This document shows positions 9,248 through 18,808 of a stretch of 64,000 nucleotides of DNA, piece by piece. Where the stretch lies: positions 124,001 to 188,000 of the forward strand of contig SVLP01000001.1 of NCBI GenBank assembly GCA_015067895.1, in the 5' to 3' direction. This stretch comes from Oscillospiraceae bacterium (GTDB lineage Bacteria; Bacillota_A; Clostridia; Oscillospirales; Oscillospiraceae). Numbering within the stretch: the stretch's first letter is position 1; the number at the start of each line of letters is the position of its first letter. Made by a program: the position numbers and the translations under genes. The notes beneath the pieces were generated by a model. The model was not told the origin of the DNA. It saw only the letters and a program-made list of their open reading frames with translations, and searched no databases.

Positions 9248-10006
9248 ATGGATAAGACCCAGCGTACCAATGTCCAGCGTCCCCAGAATGTCCGCCGCCG
9301 CCGGAAGAAGCGCAGAGCACCGGTGAAGGAGCTTGCCATCTGCGCGGCGATCATATTCCTGGCGGGCTTCCTGCTGGGCTTCCTGGTGCGGGGAGCCTTC
9401 CTTCCCAAGGAGGAAACGCCCACGCAGACCACCACGGAGCCCGTGCAGACCACCCAGACCCCATCCCCGGCTCCGGTGACGGACTGGCGGCTGGTGCTGG
9501 TCAACGCCGAAAATCCCCTGGCGGAGGACTTCTCCGTCAGTATGACCCAGCTCCCCGACGGGCTGGAGATCGACAAGCGGTGCTACTCGGATCTTCAGGC
9601 CATGCTGGACGCCTGCAAGGACGAGGGGCTGTATCCCAAGCTGGAGGCCGCCTACCGGACGGCGGAGCAGCAGTCGGAGCTCTTTGAGGCCCGGGTGCGG
9701 GAGCTTCAGGAGCAGGGCGTGAAGCCCGCCGAGGTGGAGCAGAAGGCGGCGCTGAGCGTTGCCGCTCCCGGACACAGCGAGCATCAGCTGGGTCTGGCGG
9801 TGGACATAGCGGACGCGGATGCCCAAGCCTGGCTCATGGAGCACAGCTGGGAGTACGGCTTCCTCCTGCGCTACCCCAGTGACAAGACCGCCCAGACCGG
9901 CCGCGACTACGACCCCGGCCATTACCGCTACGTGGGCCGCGAGGCCGCCGCCGAAATGTGGCAGGCGGGACTGTGCCTGGAGGAGTATCTGGCGCAGTTT
10001 CAATAA
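9248..10006 (+). CDS. Membrane-anchored D-alanyl-D-alanine carboxypeptidase (VanY/LAS family)
   Basis: This 252-residue protein has a very basic N-terminus (RRRRKKRR), one membrane helix (about residues 32-52), and a Thr/Pro-rich linker (about 57-75). The extracellular M15B peptidase domain carries the LAS zinc motifs: SxHQxGxAVDI (SEHQLGLAVDI, about residues 177-187) and the later WEYGFLLRYP and HYRYVG segments, which supply the catalytic Glu region and final His. It trims the terminal D-Ala from peptidoglycan stem peptides outside the membrane. The start at 9248 follows AGAGAGGTG with 6-base spacing. It stands alone, with terminators on both sides. Confidence 0.9.
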   Translation: MDKTQRTNVQRPQNVRRRRKKRRAPVKELAICAAIIFLAGFLLGFLVRGAFLPKEETPTQTTTEPVQTTQTPSPAPVTDWRLVLVNAENPLAEDFSVSMTQLPDGLEIDKRCYSDLQAMLDACKDEGLYPKLEAAYRTAEQQSELFEARVRELQEQGVKPAEVEQKAALSVAAPGHSEHQLGLAVDIADADAQAWLMEHSWEYGFLLRYPSDKTAQTGRDYDPGHYRYVGREAAAEMWQAGLCLEEYLAQFQ

Positions 10007-10019
10007 TGGATAGAGAATT

Positions 10020-10049
10020 CCCCGGATTTCGTCAGGAAATCCGGGGTGT
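10020..10049 (+). terminator. Terminator after the carboxypeptidase gene
   Basis: CCCCGGATTTC, loop GTCAG, GAAATCCGGGG, then TGTTT. Confidence 0.8.
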
Positions 10050-10078
10050 TTCAGTAAATTGAGCCAGTCTTCTGTTTT

Positions 10079-10288
10079 CTACTTTAGAGACCTGGGATCC
10101 TTGGTCAGCCCCAGAATATAGTCACAGGATACATTATAAAACTGGGCAAGCAGAATAAGCTTCTCTCCGCTGATGTCCGCCCGGCCCGTTTCGATCTTGC
10201 TGTACTGCTGCTGCGTCGTCTTCAGAACCTTTGCAATCTGTGCCTGGGTCAAGTCGCGATCCTCCCGCAGATCCCGGATTCGGTACAT
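10079..10288 (-). CDS. Small XRE-family helix-turn-helix regulator
   Basis: This 69-residue protein consists almost only of a Cro/CI-type helix-turn-helix. It opens with YRIRDLREDRDLTQAQIAKVL, then QQQYSKIETGRADIS (the recognition helix region), and ends with the LAQFYNVSCDYILGLT motif typical of the family. The start at 10288 was chosen because GGAGGTGTTTCT precedes it; the frame extends further upstream without a ribosome site. It is divergent from another tiny XRE gene, and their 108-base intergenic region holds palindromes likely to be operators. It probably represses itself and/or the divergent gene. No toxin partner or prophage is visible. Confidence 0.85.
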   Translation of the reverse strand: MYRIRDLREDRDLTQAQIAKVLKTTQQQYSKIETGRADISGEKLILLAQFYNVSCDYILGLTKDPRSLK

Positions 10289-10323
10289 AGAAACACCTCC
10301 ATTTGAATACATCCTACAATACA

Positions 10324-10365
10324 TCTGATAGGTGTATTGACTTTTACGCCTATTAGGTGTAAGCT
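10324..10365. promoter_or_regulatory. Operator-like repeats between divergent XRE genes
   Basis: TAGGTGTA occurs at 10329-10336 and 10354-10361, a spacing of 25 bases. Each lies inside an imperfect palindrome; the second is TTACGCCTATTAGGTGTAA (10344-10362). A -35-like TTGACT (10337-10342) lies between them and a weak -10 (TAAGCT, 10360-10365) overlaps the second. This is the arrangement expected for XRE autoregulation. Confidence 0.55.
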
Positions 10366-10396
10366 GGGTTTTATCAACAGAAGTAAGGAAGATATG

Positions 10397-10636
10397 ATGG
10401 AGCAGTCAAACCATAGAAGCGACCTGGAAATACTGTCCCACAATCTGCGCTGGCTTCGCAGACAGCATCGGTATTCCCAAAAAGAAATGGCGGTAATCCT
10501 GAAAATAGGCATTGGTTCCTTGTCCAAGCTGGAACGAGGGGAGATCCCACCCAGGCTGAGTGTGGACTTCCTGTTTGCCGCATATGACCATTTCAGGATC
10601 AAACCGTCGGTGCTGTTATCCGTATGGATGGAATAA
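10397..10636 (+). CDS. Small XRE-family helix-turn-helix protein
   Basis: This 79-residue protein has a helix-turn-helix at residues about 10-62: LSHNLRWLRRQHRYSQKEMA, then GIGSLSKLERGEIPPRLSV. It ends with a short helix that includes FLFAAYDHFRIKPS. It is distinct in sequence from the divergent XRE protein. Two adjacent ATG codons (10394, 10397) are possible; 10397 gives the better 7-base spacing from AAGGA. A role as transcription regulator is inferred from the fold; no target gene other than the divergent pair can be named. It runs toward aspS, which is on the opposite strand. Confidence 0.8.
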   Translation: MEQSNHRSDLEILSHNLRWLRRQHRYSQKEMAVILKIGIGSLSKLERGEIPPRLSVDFLFAAYDHFRIKPSVLLSVWME

Positions 10637-10668
10637 AAAACTCCCCGGATCTCACAGGAAATCCGGGG
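10635..10668 (-). terminator. Terminator of aspS
   Basis: CCCCGGAT and ATCCGGGG arms at 10643-10668. On the minus strand the stem is followed by TTTTTT. Confidence 0.8.
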
Positions 10669-10694
10669 AATTCAATTCATTCAGCACTCAGCAC

Positions 10695-12473
<1,779 letters not shown>

Positions 12474-12511
12474 GGTGTATTCCCTCTCTTGTAGTTTATT
12501 TTATCCGAACT

Positions 12512-12540
12512 ATTATTTCACAAATTGCAGGAAATGTCAA
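12512..12540 (-). promoter_or_regulatory. Promoter of aspS
   Basis: On the minus strand, TTGACA (12535-12540), 17 bases, AATAAT (12512-12517). Confidence 0.6.
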
Positions 12541-12632
12541 TCATTTGAAGGGAAATAAACGGATATCCCGTTTCTGATTCTAGAGACATTGTGTGCGGTT
12601 TTCGATAAGAACCGTTTTTGTGGAAAAATAGA

Positions 12633-12661
12633 TTGCAGGATTCACTCGATTATGCTAGAAT
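12633..12661 (+). promoter_or_regulatory. Promoter of the BspA/SLH surface protein gene
   Basis: TTGCAG (12633-12638), 17 bases, TAGAAT (12656-12661), 63 bases before the ATG. Confidence 0.6.
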
Positions 12662-12724
12662 TGTAACAAGGACAACGCTTTGCGAACCGCCCATTAATCT
12701 CACAAATGGAAAGGAAATGATACA

Positions 12725-15472
12725 ATGAAAAGACTTCTATCGCTGCTTCTGGTAATGTGTTGCCTGTTGATGAGTCTGTTCACCACAACCGCTGTTGCTG
12801 CGGAAACTACAGCAACCAACGGAGATTGGGAGTACAGTGTTGACTCGGGCATTGCAACAATTACCGGGTATAATGGTAAAGAATCCTATATCACTATACC
12901 GAATACCATTGATGGCTATGTTGTGACCAGCATTGGGGCGAAAGCGTTCCAGGACAAGACATTTCTTAAATCTGTTACATTTCCTGCCAATCTTCAGAAG
13001 ATTGGCAATTACGCTTTTTCCGGATGCATTGGCCTAACCTCGATCACGCTTCCCGAAAAGCTTACCTCACTGGGTTTCTTTGCGTTCAAAAACTGCACCA
13101 ATCTGACCACAATCACAGTGGACTCCGTAAAGCTCAACAACTTCGGCTGGAACAACAGCTATGATTCTTACGGTGAGCCGTTCTGCAAAGCTGGCATTGC
13201 CACAAATGGTGTCATCGTGGAATTCACTGAAAACTGCACTGTGGTTCCCAACCGAATGTTCTGGTCTGAGGAGAACAGCGGAGATGCACCTAATATTAAG
13301 GAGGTTGTAATTTCTGACAGCGTTACCACAATTGGTGAATACGCTTTCGGCAACATTTCTACCATAGAGACGGTCTCTTTCGGAAGGAATGTGGCATCAA
13401 TTGGAGCAAGGGCATTTTCTAATTGCGCGAACCTGAAAGCAGTTGAGTTCCCTGAGGCTTTGACTTCGATTGGTGTGTACGCTTTTTCCGGATGTGTTGA
13501 CCTGACTTCGGTCACGCTTCCCGAAAAACTCACTTCCCTGGGCTTCTTCGCGTTCAGAAACTGCACCAATCTGAGCACAATCACAGTGGACTCCGTAAAG
13601 CTTAACAACTTCGGCTGGAACAACAGCTATGATTCCTATGGCGAGCCGTTCTATAATGCGGGCATTGCCACAAACGGTGTCACCGTGGAATTCACCGAAA
13701 ATTGTACGGTGGTTCCCAACCGAATGTTCTGGTCTGAGGAGAACAGCGGATACGCACCCAATATCAAGAAGATCGTAATCTCTGATAGTGTTACCTCTAT
13801 TGGTGAATACGCTTTTACCAACATTTCTGCCATGGAAACGGTCTCCATCGGAAGGAATGTGGCATCGATTGGAGCAGGGGCATTTTCCAAGTGCACAAAC
13901 CTGAAAGCGGTTGAGTTCCCTGAGGCTTTGACTTCGATTGGGGCGTATGCTTTTTCCGGCTGTGTTGACCTGACTACGGTCACGCTTCCCGAAAAACTCA
14001 CTTCCCTGGGCTTCTTCGCGTTCAGAAACTGCACCAATCTGAGCACAATCACAGTGGACTCCGTAAAGCTCAACAACTTCGGCTGGAACAACAGCTATGA
14101 TTCCTATGGCGAGCCGTTCTATAATGCGGGCATTGCCACAAACGGTGTCACCGTGGAATTCACCGAAAATTGTACGGTGGTTCCCAACCGAATGTTCTGG
14201 TCTGAGGAGAACAGCGGATACGCACCCAATATCAAGAAGATCGTAATCTCTGATAGTGTTACCTCTATTGGTGAATACGCTTTTACCAACATTTCTGCCA
14301 TGGAAACGGTCTCCATCGGAAGGAATGTGGCATCGATTGGAGCAGGGGCATTTTCCAAGTGCACAAATCTGAAAGCGGTTGAGTTCCCAGATGCTTTGAC
14401 TTCGATTGGTGTGTACGCTTTTTCCGGATGTGTTGACCTGACTTCGGTCACGCTTCCCGAAAAACTCACTTCCCTGGGCTTCTTCGCGTTCAAAAACTGC
14501 ACCAATCTGACCACAATCACAGTGGACTCCGTAAAGCTCAACAACTTCGGCTGGAACAACAGCTATGATTCTTACGGTGAGCCGTTCTGCAAAGCTGGCA
14601 TTGCCACAAATGGTGTCATCGTGGAATTCACTGAAAACTGCACTGTGGTTCCCAACCGAATGTTCTGGTCTGAGGAGAACAGCGGAGATGCACCTAATAT
14701 TAAGGAGGTCGTAATTTCTGACAGCGTTACCACAATTGGTGAATACGCCTTTACAAATCTTACCGATCTGGATACACTACATATTGGATATCGAGTAAAC
14801 AATATTAAGAAATCCGCTTTTTATGGCTGTACATCGCTGAGCAATGTGATTTACAACGACTGCATCCATAGCTGGCAAGAGATCGTTGTACAAAGCAGTA
14901 ATGAGCCTCTGTTCAATGCAACGCTTACAACGAGAGCCTGTAATCCATTTACCGATGTCAGCAGAGATTCCTTCTACTATGATCCCGTTATGTGGGCCTA
15001 TGAAAACGGCATTACTTCCGGAACCTCCGCCACCACCTTCGGTCCCGGCACCGACTGCAACCGTGCCCAGGTAGTCACCTTCCTGTGGCGGGCCGCAGGA
15101 TGCCCTGAGCCCACCGCCACAGAGACACCCTTCATGGATGTGAAGGGAACGGACTTCTACTATAAGGCCGTCCTCTGGGCAGTGGAAAAGGGCATCACCA
15201 CCGGCACCGATGAAACCCATTTCAGCCCCAATATGAGCTGCAACCGGGCCACCGTAGTGACCTTCCTGTACCGGGCCATGCAGAGTCCCGAGGTCAGCAC
15301 CACCGACTGCCCTTTCACCGATGTGCAGGCCGGTCAATGGTATGAGCAGGCAGTCCTGTGGGCCGTGGAAAACAGCATCACCAATGGCATGTCCGCTGAT
15401 TCCTTCGGCGCAAACATCGTCTGCAACCGTGCCCAGGTGGTGACCTTTCTGTACCGGACTTATGTAAACTAA
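12725..15472 (+). CDS. BspA-type leucine-rich-repeat surface protein with three SLH domains
   Basis: This 915-residue secreted protein has a signal peptide at residues 1-27 (KRLLSLLLVMCCLLM core, cleavage near VAAET). Residues about 55-730 are LRR_5/BspA repeats of the form TSIGxYAFSGCxxLTSVTLPE. They contain four blocks of 156 residues spaced exactly 468 bases apart. Blocks 1 and 4 match each other (FCKAG, GDAPNIKEVV), as do blocks 2 and 3 (FYNAG, GYAPNIKKIV). Three SLH domains (about residues 740-915) would anchor it to cell-wall polymers. The likely role is adhesion or ligand binding at the surface; the ligand is unknown. Base composition of the repeat part is more AT-rich than its neighbours, which may reflect transfer. 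Confidence 0.92.
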   Translation: MKRLLSLLLVMCCLLMSLFTTTAVAAETTATNGDWEYSVDSGIATITGYNGKESYITIPNTIDGYVVTSIGAKAFQDKTFLKSVTFPANLQKIGNYAFSGCIGLTSITLPEKLTSLGFFAFKNCTNLTTITVDSVKLNNFGWNNSYDSYGEPFCKAGIATNGVIVEFTENCTVVPNRMFWSEENSGDAPNIKEVVISDSVTTIGEYAFGNISTIETVSFGRNVASIGARAFSNCANLKAVEFPEALTSIGVYAFSGCVDLTSVTLPEKLTSLGFFAFRNCTNLSTITVDSVKLNNFGWNNSYDSYGEPFYNAGIATNGVTVEFTENCTVVPNRMFWSEENSGYAPNIKKIVISDSVTSIGEYAFTNISAMETVSIGRNVASIGAGAFSKCTNLKAVEFPEALTSIGAYAFSGCVDLTTVTLPEKLTSLGFFAFRNCTNLSTITVDSVKLNNFGWNNSYDSYGEPFYNAGIATNGVTVEFTENCTVVPNRMFWSEENSGYAPNIKKIVISDSVTSIGEYAFTNISAMETVSIGRNVASIGAGAFSKCTNLKAVEFPDALTSIGVYAFSGCVDLTSVTLPEKLTSLGFFAFKNCTNLTTITVDSVKLNNFGWNNSYDSYGEPFCKAGIATNGVIVEFTENCTVVPNRMFWSEENSGDAPNIKEVVISDSVTTIGEYAFTNLTDLDTLHIGYRVNNIKKSAFYGCTSLSNVIYNDCIHSWQEIVVQSSNEPLFNATLTTRACNPFTDVSRDSFYYDPVMWAYENGITSGTSATTFGPGTDCNRAQVVTFLWRAAGCPEPTATETPFMDVKGTDFYYKAVLWAVEKGITTGTDETHFSPNMSCNRATVVTFLYRAMQSPEVSTTDCPFTDVQAGQWYEQAVLWAVENSITNGMSADSFGANIVCNRAQVVTFLYRTYVN
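13031..14770 (+). repeat. 468-bp tandem coding repeat, four copies in A-B-B-A order
   Basis: The segment around AACAACTTCGGCTGGAAC recurs at about 13133, 13601, 14069 and 14537. The copies are in frame and nearly identical in DNA; copies 2 and 3 are almost indistinguishable. This is suited to unequal recombination that changes protein length. Confidence 0.95.
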
Positions 15473-15484
15473 ATCACAAAACTG

Positions 15485-15513
15485 CACGGGACCCAGCCGG
15501 GTCCCGTGATTTG
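15485..15513 (+). terminator. Terminator after the surface protein gene
   Basis: CACGGGACCC, loop AGCC, GGGTCCCGTG. It lies between convergent genes and may serve both. Confidence 0.75.
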
Positions 15514-15948
15514 TCATTTCGCAGCCTGAAACACCAGCTCCTCATATCCCGTTTCTTCATCGAATTCCTTTTCGATGGCGGTGGCGGGAATTTCTGCAAT
15601 CACCAGCTCGCAGGTGGTGTTGACGATGCACCCTGCGCAGAGGTGGCCGCCGATGGTGGTGAGGTCTTCTTTGCTGAGGGCGATGTGGAGGTGGCAGCGG
15701 TTTTGACTGACGGTGCCGTTCAGACTGACGATCTCGCAGTGCTCGGTGATCTCCCGGACGGTGACGCCGCTGGCATCCCGGATGCGGCCCCGGGAGAGGC
15801 AGCCCACGGCGGAGAGCACCACGCCCGCGGCGATGTGCTTCTCGGCGCACAGTGCCTTGACGGATTCCAGCAGATCCGCGCCCCGGCGCAGCCGCAGAGC
15901 GTGGCAGACGAGGGGGCCGGAGCCCGTGACGATGGGTGGCAGGTTCAT
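15514..15948 (-). CDS. PPC/DUF296-domain protein
   Basis: This 144-residue protein is made of a single PPC (DUF296, PCC) domain. It shows HALRLRRGADLLESV, the AAGVVLSAVGCLSRGRIRD strand pair, the CEIVSLNGTVSQNRCHLHIALS core with metal-like His residues, and GGHLCAGCIVNTTCELVI. In bacteria such stand-alone PPC proteins are of uncertain function; plant relatives carry AT-hooks and bind DNA, but no AT-hook is present here. The start at 15948 follows AAGGAGAA; a frame extending further upstream would swallow that site. It converges on the surface-protein gene. The biochemical role is unknown. Confidence 0.8.
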   Translation of the reverse strand: MNLPPIVTGSGPLVCHALRLRRGADLLESVKALCAEKHIAAGVVLSAVGCLSRGRIRDASGVTVREITEHCEIVSLNGTVSQNRCHLHIALSKEDLTTIGGHLCAGCIVNTTCELVIAEIPATAIEKEFDEETGYEELVFQAAK

Positions 15949-16063
15949 ACAAATTCTCCTTCCATTTTGTATAAGTTCCATTATACGACTGCCAAAACCA
16001 TCCTGTCAACCGCAGGAAAATTTGTGGAAATCTTCGTATTTTGGGGGAAAAGGGAAATGAAGC

Positions 16064-16092
16064 TTGCTTTTTGCAGGGAGATATGGTACTCT
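16064..16092 (+). promoter_or_regulatory. Promoter of the hexosamine-kinase-like gene
   Basis: TTGCTT (16064-16069), 17 bases, TACTCT (16087-16092), 97 bases before the ATG at 16189. Confidence 0.45.
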
Positions 16093-16188
16093 AACAAATG
16101 TAAAATACATTTCTGCGCCCATTCGGGAAACGCCCGACCACTCGGCTTCGGCGCAGCCCCACCACATCACAAAGGAGAACATTTTCAT

Positions 16189-17259
16189 ATGGAAAAAGCG
16201 GTTTACGCATTCCGCCTGTGCGGCGAGCCCGTCAAATGCACCCCCTTTGGTCACGGGCACATCAATTCCACCTTCAAGATCGAGACCGACCAGGGCAATG
16301 AGTATGTCCTGCAGCGGATCAATACCTACGTGTTCAAGGATCCCATCGGCCTGATGAACAACGCCGGTGCCATCACCGACTACATCCGCGAGCGGGTCAA
16401 TGACCCCCGCCTGGCCCTGCACTTCCTGACCACCACCGATGGCCAGTTCTACTACGAGGACGAGAAGGGCGAATTCTGGCGGATGTACGATTTCGTCGGA
16501 GGCTTCTGCCTGGACACCCCCGAGCGGGAGGAGGACTTCTACCAGTCCGCCCTGGCCTTCGGCCGGTTCCAGCAGATGCTCAGCGAGTTCCCCGCCGAGA
16601 CCCTGACGGAGACCATCCCCGAGTTCCACAACACCATCGACCGCTACCGCCAGTTCAAGGAGTCCGTGGCCGCCGACCGGATGGGCCGTCTGGAGTCCTG
16701 CCGGGACGATGTGGAGTTCCTGCTTGCCCGGGAGGAGATGGGTTCCCGGCTCCAGAAGCTGCGCGAGGCCCAGGTGCTGCCCCTGCGGGTCACCCACAAC
16801 GACACCAAGCTCAACAACGTCCTGCTGGACAAGGTCACGAGAAAGTCCCTGTGCGTGCTGGATCTGGACACCGTCATGCCCGGCCTGAGTGCCTACGACT
16901 TCGGTGACTCCATCCGCTTCGGCGCCGCCACCGCCGCCGAGGACGAGCGCGACACCAGCAAGATGGAGATGGATCTGCACCTGTTCGAGGTCTACACCCG
17001 GGGCTTCCTGGAGGCCGCCACCAATCTGACCGACGAGGAGCTGAAGGCCCTGCCCATGGGCGCGTACACCATGACTCTGGAGTGCGCCACCCGGTTCCTG
17101 AAGGACTACCTGGACGGCGATGTCTACTTCAGCGTCAAGTACTCCGACCACAACCTGGTTCGGGCCCGCACCCAGATCAAGCTGGTGGCCGACATGGAGA
17201 CCAAGATGGACGAGATGAACGCCATCGTCGCCCGGGTCGCTGCCGAGATTCACAAGTAA
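16189..17259 (+). CDS. Phosphotransferase of the N-acetylhexosamine 1-kinase (NahK/APH) family
   Basis: This 356-residue protein has the aminoglycoside-phosphotransferase/choline-kinase fold. NahK phosphorylates GlcNAc/GalNAc at C1 in the lacto-N-biose and mucin-sugar pathway. The N-lobe begins with TPFGHGHINSTFKIETDQG. The C-lobe has the Brenner motif THNDTKLNNVLLD (about residues 204-216) with catalytic Asp, and the metal-binding VLDLDTVMPG (about 223-232). The start at 16189 follows AAAGGAGAA. A GalT-type uridylyltransferase at 30688 is the usual partner in the lacto-N-biose route, but no lacto-N-biose phosphorylase is visible in the window. Substrate is inferred from the family only. Confidence 0.78.
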   Translation: MEKAVYAFRLCGEPVKCTPFGHGHINSTFKIETDQGNEYVLQRINTYVFKDPIGLMNNAGAITDYIRERVNDPRLALHFLTTTDGQFYYEDEKGEFWRMYDFVGGFCLDTPEREEDFYQSALAFGRFQQMLSEFPAETLTETIPEFHNTIDRYRQFKESVAADRMGRLESCRDDVEFLLAREEMGSRLQKLREAQVLPLRVTHNDTKLNNVLLDKVTRKSLCVLDLDTVMPGLSAYDFGDSIRFGAATAAEDERDTSKMEMDLHLFEVYTRGFLEAATNLTDEELKALPMGAYTMTLECATRFLKDYLDGDVYFSVKYSDHNLVRARTQIKLVADMETKMDEMNAIVARVAAEIHK

Positions 17260-17267
17260 GTATATCG

Positions 17268-17295
17268 AAAGGCAGCGCGGACGCGCTGCCTTTTT
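17268..17295 (+). terminator. Terminator after the hexosamine-kinase-like gene
   Basis: GGCAGCGCG and CGCGCTGCC around a 2-base gap, then TTTTT. Confidence 0.85.
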
Positions 17296-17296
17296 C

Positions 17297-17381
17297 AGAG
17301 TGGAGATTGAAGATTGGAGAGTGGAGATCATGGATATCATGGATATCTTCACTCTCCAATCTCCACTCTTCAATCTCTTAC
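17297..17381. repeat. Inverted repeat built of short micro-repeats (GATTGGAGAGTG type)
   Basis: The left arm contains GAGATTGAAGATTGGAGAGTG-like units and the right arm CACTCTCCAATCTCCACTC-like units, with ATGGATATC duplicated in the centre. It ends just before the MATE ribosome site. Analogous elements with different unit sequences occur at 34743 and 44518. Confidence 0.75.
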
Positions 17382-17392
17382 GGGAGGTTTTT

Positions 17393-18760
17393 ATGACAAA
17401 CAAGCAATTCTACCGGCGTATTCTCGCCGTTGCCCTGCCCATGATGATCCAGAACGGCATCACCAATTTTGTCCAGATGCTGGACAACGTGATGGTGGGG
17501 CAGGTGGGCACCATCCCCATGAGCGGCGTTGCCATCGTCAACCAGCTCATGTTCGTTTTCAATCTGTGCATCTTCGGCGCGGCCTCCGGCGCAGGTATCT
17601 TCACCGCCCAGTTCAAGGGTAAGGAGGATCACGAGGGCATCCGCCACACCTTCCGGTTCAAGCTCCTGGTGGGTCTGCTCCTGAGCGCGGTGGGCATCGG
17701 CATCTTCCTGGGGTTCGGACGGCAGCTCATCGGGCTGTACCTGACCGGCGAGGGCACGGCCGAGGAGGCGGCCCTGACCATGGAATACGGTCTTCGCTAT
17801 CTGCAGGTCATGCTGCTGGGTCTGGTGCCCTTCGCCCTGAGCAACGCCTATTCGGGCACCCTGCGCGAAATTGGAGAGACCAGGGTGCCCATGATCGCGG
17901 GCATCTGCGCTGTGTTCGTCAACCTGATCGGCAACTACATCCTGATCTTCGGCCACTTCGGCGCACCGGCCCTGGGCGTGGTGGGTGCGGCGGCGGCCAC
18001 GGCCATCTCCCGGTATGTGGAGCTTGCCATCGTGGCGGTCTGGACGCACACCCATGGGAAGACCCATCCCTTCATCGTGGGCGCCCTGCGCAGCTTCCGG
18101 ATCCCCGGCAGACTCACCGCCAGCATTATCCGCAAGGGCATGCCCCTGCTCATCAATGAATTTTTGTGGTCTACCGGCATGGCCTTCCTGAGCCAGTGCT
18201 ACTCCACCCGGGGCCTGGATGTGGTGGCGGCCTTCAACATCGCCACCACCATCTCCCAGGTCACCAATGTGGTCTTCCTGTCCCTGGGCAACGCCGTGGG
18301 CATCCTGATGGGGCAGATGCTGGGCGCGGGAACTCCCGAGGAGCAGATCCGCCGGGACAACAAGCGGATGATCCGCCTCTGCGTGGCGGTCTGCTTCGGC
18401 GTGGGCGCGGTGGCCATCGCATTGTCCGGCGTGTTCCCCCGGCTCTACAACACCACCGACTCCGTCCGGGCCATCGCCGCGGGGCTGATCTGTCTGACGG
18501 CCGTCATGATGCCGGTGAACTCCTACAACAACGCCATGTACTTTACCCTCCGTTCCGGCGGCCAGACCTTCGTCACCTTCGTCTTCGACAGCGGCTTTTC
18601 CTGGTGCGTGTGTGTGCCGGTGGCCTATGTCCTGAGCCGGTTCACGGATATGCCCATCCTGCCGCTCTATGCCATCTGCGTGGGCGTGGATGTGTTCAAG
18701 ATCTTCATCGGCAAGCACCTGCTGGACAAGGGCGTGTGGATCCGCAGGATCGTGGATTGA
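17393..18760 (+). CDS. MATE-family efflux transporter
   Basis: This 455-residue protein has about 12 membrane helices arranged as two homologous halves of six. Features typical of the family are the early QNGITNFVQMLDNVMVGQVG segment (about residues 18-37), GAASGAGIFTAQFKG at the end of the first repeat, and the equivalent NVVFLSLGNAVGILMGQMLG region in the second half. It would export cationic drugs or metabolites using Na+ or H+ gradients. The start at 17393 follows GGGAGGT. The next gene is 48 bases downstream on the same strand, so the two may be co-transcribed. Substrate unknown. Confidence 0.92.
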   Translation: MTNKQFYRRILAVALPMMIQNGITNFVQMLDNVMVGQVGTIPMSGVAIVNQLMFVFNLCIFGAASGAGIFTAQFKGKEDHEGIRHTFRFKLLVGLLLSAVGIGIFLGFGRQLIGLYLTGEGTAEEAALTMEYGLRYLQVMLLGLVPFALSNAYSGTLREIGETRVPMIAGICAVFVNLIGNYILIFGHFGAPALGVVGAAAATAISRYVELAIVAVWTHTHGKTHPFIVGALRSFRIPGRLTASIIRKGMPLLINEFLWSTGMAFLSQCYSTRGLDVVAAFNIATTISQVTNVVFLSLGNAVGILMGQMLGAGTPEEQIRRDNKRMIRLCVAVCFGVGAVAIALSGVFPRLYNTTDSVRAIAAGLICLTAVMMPVNSYNNAMYFTLRSGGQTFVTFVFDSGFSWCVCVPVAYVLSRFTDMPILPLYAICVGVDVFKIFIGKHLLDKGVWIRRIVD

Positions 18761-18808
18761 TGGGGAGGCTTCGGGGAACTATGTTTTCAAAAGCAAGGAG
18801 GGATGCCC

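Noticed and set aside
10079..10636. XRE pair as a toxin-antitoxin module
   Set aside because: Both proteins are DNA-binding folds with no toxin domain and they are divergent, not an operon.
13031..14770. Regular repeats suggesting a CRISPR array
   Set aside because: The period is 468 bp and in frame with a coding sequence; these are protein repeats.
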